This document shows, in pieces, positions 60,154 through 64,000 of a stretch of 64,000 nucleotides of DNA (its first letter is position 1; each line of letters starts with the position of its first letter). The notes under the pieces were generated by a model. That model searched no databases and was not told the DNA's origin. It was given only the letters and a program-made list of their open reading frames with translations. A program made the translations under genes and the position numbers. Source of the stretch: Gracilimonas sp031581265 (GTDB lineage: Bacteria; Bacteroidota; Rhodothermia; Balneolales; Balneolaceae); contig NZ_JAVLBQ010000006.1 in assembly GCF_031581265.1 (NCBI RefSeq), positions 1 to 64,000 of the forward strand, written 5' to 3'.

Positions 60154-60987
60154 CTATTTATCTGTGATGTCTTTGATGGATTGAATTTGAGCAGTTGTTA
60201 AAAAAATTTCTTTCTTTGATTCATTTACTGGGTTACTCAAATATTTTTTTAAAGTTGAAAGAGGAATAGAAGGTAGTTCCAAGAACTCCAGTAATTGTCT
60301 GACAGATTTAGTATTTGAAAATAAATCCTCTGATGTTATAGTTAACACCTCATGATCTTCTTTAAAAGTCTCGATAAAATCATTCGTAGATTTCCAGAGC
60401 CATGCAATTTTTTCTTCAACCGAATATGATTCCCAGCTCTCCGGGTTTTCAACATCCTTAATGCGTCCTTCATCATATATATCCTGTTCGGAATACCAGT
60501 TTCTTACCATTCCACTTTTTACAAAATCGACCGGCTGGCGAATCAAGTGAATAAACTTAGCATTGGGATATAATTTTGCAATTTGATGTGCAAAAAAAGT
60601 TACTCGATTGTTCGTCTCAATGAAAATATTATTGTTTATATAAGCATTCCTAATTAATTCGTAACGGGCCACATCAAACATCATTTTTACTATCTCTGAA
60701 CGATTGCTTTGATGCTCAAATGCATACTTGGTATGCCAGGTAAATTCCGGATGAGGGTTATGATATACTTTTATTCCCTCATGAGTTGCAAATATATTGG
60801 TCAATAACTTTGTGCCACACCTGCCTGTTGATAGTACGAAAGTTGGAGCTGCTTTTTGATGAACTTTTTCATAAACTTCAGAAGCATCACTTTCTTTAAG
60901 AGTAGCGAGGTTTCGTTGTTCTTTCAGGTTTTGATAGTGGGCTTTATTGGCTTGATAAAAACTTTTAAGAATTTGGTAGAAGGTCAT
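60154..60987 (-). CDS. Sulfotransferase family protein (second)
   Basis: A 277-residue protein with the PAPS loop FVLSTGRCGTKLLTNIFA (about 51-68) and the 3'-phosphate motif FIHLIRQPVDFVKSGMV (about 144-160). It shares fold but little sequence with the first sulfotransferase. The glycosyltransferase gene overlaps its start by 4 bp. It probably sulfates a glycan or a sugar nucleotide in the same cluster. Confidence 0.82.
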   Translation of the reverse strand: MTFYQILKSFYQANKAHYQNLKEQRNLATLKESDASEVYEKVHQKAAPTFVLSTGRCGTKLLTNIFATHEGIKVYHNPHPEFTWHTKYAFEHQSNRSEIVKMMFDVARYELIRNAYINNNIFIETNNRVTFFAHQIAKLYPNAKFIHLIRQPVDFVKSGMVRNWYSEQDIYDEGRIKDVENPESWESYSVEEKIAWLWKSTNDFIETFKEDHEVLTITSEDLFSNTKSVRQLLEFLELPSIPLSTLKKYLSNPVNESKKEIFLTTAQIQSIKDITDK

Positions 60988-62123
60988 AATTTTTCCTCCA
61001 AGATCTTGTCAAATTCCTGTTCAAATTTTTGAGCGGAATAATTTTCAATATTATTTCTGAGACTTGATCTATAGTTATCCAATACGGAGTCCTTTTTCCT
61101 ATTCAAGCGTTTTATGATATCAATTGCCTCATCAACATTTTCGTATCGTAAGGTTTTTTCCGAAACAATTTCTGCTTGACCGCCCGAATTGTGAACTACA
61201 GGAATACATCCATTTTGTATAGCCTGTACAGTTGTAATTCCAAAGGGTTCGCGTCTCAGGCTGTGAAGGAAAAAAGCTGATTCAGCCAAAGCATTTTTGA
61301 TATCATCAAACGGAGCGTTGGGATGCAAATGGACGTTGTCAATAGAATGATGGGCAATATATGATTCAATAGTATTATAGTAGGTGTTAGAATTTACAAA
61401 GCCGTATAAATGAAATTCTAATTCCGGTATTTGTTGGGCAATTTTCACTTGCTCCAGTTGTCGTTTATCAGGGGAAAATCGTCCAAGGCTAACCACTTGT
61501 CGTTTTTTTGGAGTGTTATTTTTATCCGATGAAACGTTTACCGGAGGATACATTACTTTTACTTCCTGCTTTCCTAATGGGTAGAGACTTAGTAAGGTTT
61601 CTTTTGTATAGTCAGAATTGGCAAGTTGAAGATCCCTTTTAGAAATCGATCGGTCAAAACGGTACAAATAATGTGCAATCTTAAAAAGATCACTTTTAAC
61701 ATCTAAAAGCTTTTTCTTATTCCCTTTTGAAAAATGAATGCTCTTTTGTGGAATAATATTTCTTTTTTTACGCGGGAAATGAACATAGCTAACCATGTTT
61801 ATATCCTTGGGAAGTAAAAAGCTGGTATTATTACTATTGATGACCAAATCGTAATTTTTTAAATAAAACCTGGAAATAAAATTGAAGCATAAAATATTCC
61901 ACTCAAAAGGAATTCTCAGGTTCATAAAAATATCTTTGAAAGTGAATTCAATATCCTCACCATAGGCATTTTTAATATCATCTTTGGTGATATTACTTTG
62001 GAATGAAAGTAAATCAGGTACAATACATCGTTTATTTAGTTGTTTTACCATATGGATGATGACTTGCATCCTTCCACCTCTTTGAAAACGATTTTGAATG
62101 ATGGCAACTTTACGTTTATTCAT
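60984..62123 (-). CDS. Family 4 glycosyltransferase
   Basis: A 379-residue GT-B glycosyltransferase. QNRFQRGGRMQVIIHMVKQL (about 10-29) is the usual N-domain start; the donor-binding part shows VSLGRFSPDKRQLEQV (about 212-227) and HSLRREPFGITTVQAIQNGCIPVVHN, the E(x7)E-type motif region. It adds a sugar to a lipid-linked or nascent chain in the surface glycan cluster. Its stop overlaps the sulfotransferase start (4 bp) and its start overlaps the deacetylase-like gene (8 bp). Confidence 0.87.
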   Translation of the reverse strand: MNKRKVAIIQNRFQRGGRMQVIIHMVKQLNKRCIVPDLLSFQSNITKDDIKNAYGEDIEFTFKDIFMNLRIPFEWNILCFNFISRFYLKNYDLVINSNNTSFLLPKDINMVSYVHFPRKKRNIIPQKSIHFSKGNKKKLLDVKSDLFKIAHYLYRFDRSISKRDLQLANSDYTKETLLSLYPLGKQEVKVMYPPVNVSSDKNNTPKKRQVVSLGRFSPDKRQLEQVKIAQQIPELEFHLYGFVNSNTYYNTIESYIAHHSIDNVHLHPNAPFDDIKNALAESAFFLHSLRREPFGITTVQAIQNGCIPVVHNSGGQAEIVSEKTLRYENVDEAIDIIKRLNRKKDSVLDNYRSSLRNNIENYSAQKFEQEFDKILEEKL

Positions 62124-63420
62124 GTATCCATTCTATAATTTCTTCTCCGGTATAAAATGCGGCACCTTTATTCTTAAGCTTTTTTATAAGAGAAACATAT
62201 CTTTCATGCCAACCTGCAAACTTGGATTCTGAAAAATAGGTATTATGCCATAAGATGCTTAGTACACCATCAAACAAAGCAATTTCTTCAATAAGTGTGT
62301 CAATCTTTGTTTCAATACTATTCGCTGGCTCTTTTCCCATATAGCTGGGGTTTCTGAGGGTAGTGTCCATAAGTAATAATGGAATTTGCCAGTGTTTATG
62401 AGCTCGGTTTGTACTAAAATTAAACGGTTGATAGGGATAACAAAATCCGCTTCGAAATCCGATATGCTCTGCAAAACCATGCGAGGCATCATATAAAATA
62501 TCAGTTTGATCTAATATATGAGGTGTGGTATTAGCGCTAAATTTTAAAAAATGGAATCTGTTTCCCACAATAGGTTGTGAAAATTCATCAAGATCGGCTT
62601 GAAATTGGGCATCATCAAAAGCAGAATTCAGGCTGCCATGTAAGCCTACTTCTGAATTTGCTTGACGTATGTGATCAAACCAAGGGGTCGCCTTTTCAAG
62701 TTTGTAATCTGCATTTCCATTTCCTTCTCGGGGTAAAAAGAAATAGGTAGAAACAACTCCTAATTGTTTCTCTAATTCCAAAATATCATCAAGGTTGTCC
62801 CAGGGATCTTTTCCTTTCCATTTATTTTTAAGGATAGAGTATGTTTTTAACAGATTGCCTCTTTTTAATTCAGCAAAGATATTTTCCAGCCAACCGGAGG
62901 ATAGGTTATCAATATCGTGAGACAAGAAAACCTGTATTGGTGCAATCTGTTGTTTTCGTTGGATGTTAACCCCGGTTTTTTCAATCGCGGCTTTCAAAAT
63001 ATCAAAATAATAGTTGACCACCGGTAAAAGAGCAAAATCATAGTGATATTGAATACTGTTTTGATAAGGAAACCGTCCGTATTTATCTGTCTCGGTTTGA
63101 TGAATTTCTTGCCAATGACTTAAAAAATAAAAGACAGAAGCTATTATATCATAATTGATACGTACATTCTCTTTCTCAACAGTGATAACATCTTGCTTCT
63201 CCTCTTGATCAAATAAAAAAGGGATATCTTTGTCCTTCCAGGAATGCCAAATAAAATATTTGGGAATAGCTTTGGTTTCTTTAAAAAAAGAAAGATTGCC
63301 TTGAAAAATTATAATATCTGCGTTTGAAGAATCTTCGTAGCCAATGGAAATTTTACGGTCAGTTTCATAAAACTGGAAAAAAGTTTCTAAAAAATATGCT
63401 GAAATATGATCAGGATTCAA
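62116..63420 (-). CDS. Polysaccharide deacetylase-like protein (DUF7033-type N-domain)
   Basis: A 434-residue protein. The N-terminal part (about 1-150) resembles the DUF7033 region found before NodB-like domains; the C-terminal part has QVFLSHDIDNLSSGWLE (about 168-184), VVSTYFFLPREGNGN, ANSEVGLHGSLNSA (about 254-267) and a final SILWHNTYFSESKF. The His-Asp and Glu-x-x-Leu-His patterns match carbohydrate esterase family 4, but not every metal ligand is clear. The start codon is TTG at 63420; no ATG is in frame upstream before a stop. It overlaps the GT4 gene by 8 bp. Confidence 0.72.
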   Translation of the reverse strand: MNPDHISAYFLETFFQFYETDRKISIGYEDSSNADIIIFQGNLSFFKETKAIPKYFIWHSWKDKDIPFLFDQEEKQDVITVEKENVRINYDIIASVFYFLSHWQEIHQTETDKYGRFPYQNSIQYHYDFALLPVVNYYFDILKAAIEKTGVNIQRKQQIAPIQVFLSHDIDNLSSGWLENIFAELKRGNLLKTYSILKNKWKGKDPWDNLDDILELEKQLGVVSTYFFLPREGNGNADYKLEKATPWFDHIRQANSEVGLHGSLNSAFDDAQFQADLDEFSQPIVGNRFHFLKFSANTTPHILDQTDILYDASHGFAEHIGFRSGFCYPYQPFNFSTNRAHKHWQIPLLLMDTTLRNPSYMGKEPANSIETKIDTLIEEIALFDGVLSILWHNTYFSESKFAGWHERYVSLIKKLKNKGAAFYTGEEIIEWIHE

Positions 63421-63558
63421 GATAGTGCGTTAATACTGTGAATTTAAATCGGTATTTTTGGAAAGATAATATAATTATCACCCTAAAAGATAAATAATGG
63501 GGATTTCAATTTACCCCCATCCTTTTTTACCTTCATGAAAATTCATTAGATATAACAA

Positions 63559-64000
63559 ATGTCAATTCAAGGAATACAAAAAGTTTTAGTACTCGCCCCC
63601 CACACCGATGATGCCGAATTAGGTTGTGGCGGAACCCTTGCCAGATTGAAAGAAGAGGGCGTTGAAATTTTTGTGGCTGCTTTTTCAACGGCAAGAGCTT
63701 CAGTTCCGGAAGGTTCAGACCCAAATGTATTGCGCAAGGAATTCATTAAATCAATGAAGATTTTGGGCGTGCCGGAAGATCATTATTTCATTTATGACTA
63801 CCAGGTTCGAAAGTTGAATTACTCGCGGCAGGAAGTACTTGAAGAGATGATCAGGCTTCGAAATGAAATTCAACCTGATATGGTGCTTCTGCCTTCAGGT
63901 AACGATTTGCATCAAGATCATGAAGTAGTCCATAACGAAGGACTTCGGGCCTTTAAAGGAAATTCTATTTGGGGATATGAACTTCCCTGGAATCATGTAA
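63559..64000 (+). CDS. PIG-L family deacetylase (partial, runs off the window)
   Basis: An open frame from the ATG at 63559 to the window end gives 147 residues. VLAPHTDDAELGCGGTLARL (about 10-29) is the PIG-L/LmbE zinc motif (usually AHPDDxE; here APHTDDAE) and LPSGNDLHQDHEVVHNEGL (about 111-129) holds the second His pair HQDHE. These enzymes remove acetyl groups from amino-sugars such as GlcNAc-linked conjugates. It diverges from the polysaccharide cluster across 138 bp and may belong to it, continuing past the window edge. Confidence 0.88.
   Translation, partial: MSIQGIQKVLVLAPHTDDAELGCGGTLARLKEEGVEIFVAAFSTARASVPEGSDPNVLRKEFIKSMKILGVPEDHYFIYDYQVRKLNYSRQEVLEEMIRLRNEIQPDMVLLPSGNDLHQDHEVVHNEGLRAFKGNSIWGYELPWNHV

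Overview
This window looks like a chromosomal segment of a Gram-negative member of the Bacteroidota/Balneolota lineage (a Balneolaceae-like marine bacterium is my best guess). The reasons are a moderate-to-low GC content, a long TonB-dependent receptor with an N-terminal carboxypeptidase-like domain, a 6-bladed beta-propeller protein beside a Cys-rich peptide, weak or absent Shine-Dalgarno sequences at most starts, TAnnTTTG-like promoter boxes, and the ribosomal order rplM-rpsI / rpsB-tsf followed by pyrH. The taxonomic placement is inference. I saw no rRNA, tRNA, CRISPR array, transposase or prophage gene.

Layout. 0-5 kb: a broken histidine kinase, an MhqD-like esterase with an MhqO-like ring-cleaving dioxygenase, a CAAX-type M48 protease and a HisKA_2 kinase. 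5-11 kb: a cystathionine lyase/synthase and a thiol-redox block (thioredoxin-like lipoprotein, DoxX, CcdA, TlpA-type lipoprotein, a membrane protein and a second kinase). 11-15 kb: ergothioneine genes egtB-egtD, a flavodoxin-like protein and a hydrolase. 15-21 kb: a DUF3179 protein, an outer-membrane barrel, a second thioredoxin-like protein, and the transferase pair TIGR04283/TIGR04282 with DUF3047 and DUF547. 21-31 kb: a TonB receptor, an ABC importer (binding protein, two permeases, ATPase), a nucleoside-phosphorylase-like enzyme and an APH-fold kinase, with three copies of a non-coding repeat in the gaps. 31-36 kb: a redox operon (DUF3179, flavin disulfide oxidoreductase, CMD protein, DUF427) divergent from an ECF sigma factor and a small zinc-finger-like anti-sigma candidate. 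36-44 kb: histidine utilisation genes hutU and hutI-hutG, separated by an accessory stretch holding a LuxR remnant, a membrane-anchored redoxin-like protein, a frameshifted Cys-rich peptide gene, a beta-propeller gene and a toxin-antitoxin pair. 44-45.5 kb: an unusual cytosolic XRE-PAS-HisKA_2 kinase. 45.5-50.4 kb: core genes pyrH, tsf, rpsB, rpsI, rplM and lysA. 50.8-56 kb: a TIM-barrel protein, a CPA2 antiporter with UspA domains, and an amino-acid permease carrying EIIA-like and RCK_C domains. 56.4-64 kb: hisS and a surface-polysaccharide cluster (flippase, two sulfotransferases, GT4, deacetylase-like protein), then the start of a PIG-L deacetylase.

Two themes stand out. Thiol and peroxide chemistry recurs: two WCxxC thioredoxin-like paralogues, TlpA/CcdA, EgtB/EgtD, two CMD proteins, a flavin disulfide oxidoreductase and MhqD/MhqO. 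HisKA_2 kinases also recur (three intact, one broken), with no response regulator in view. The most promising unfamiliar items are the DNA-binding XRE-PAS-HisKA_2 kinase with a palindrome upstream, and the redoxin/Cys-rich-peptide/propeller locus lodged between hut genes.
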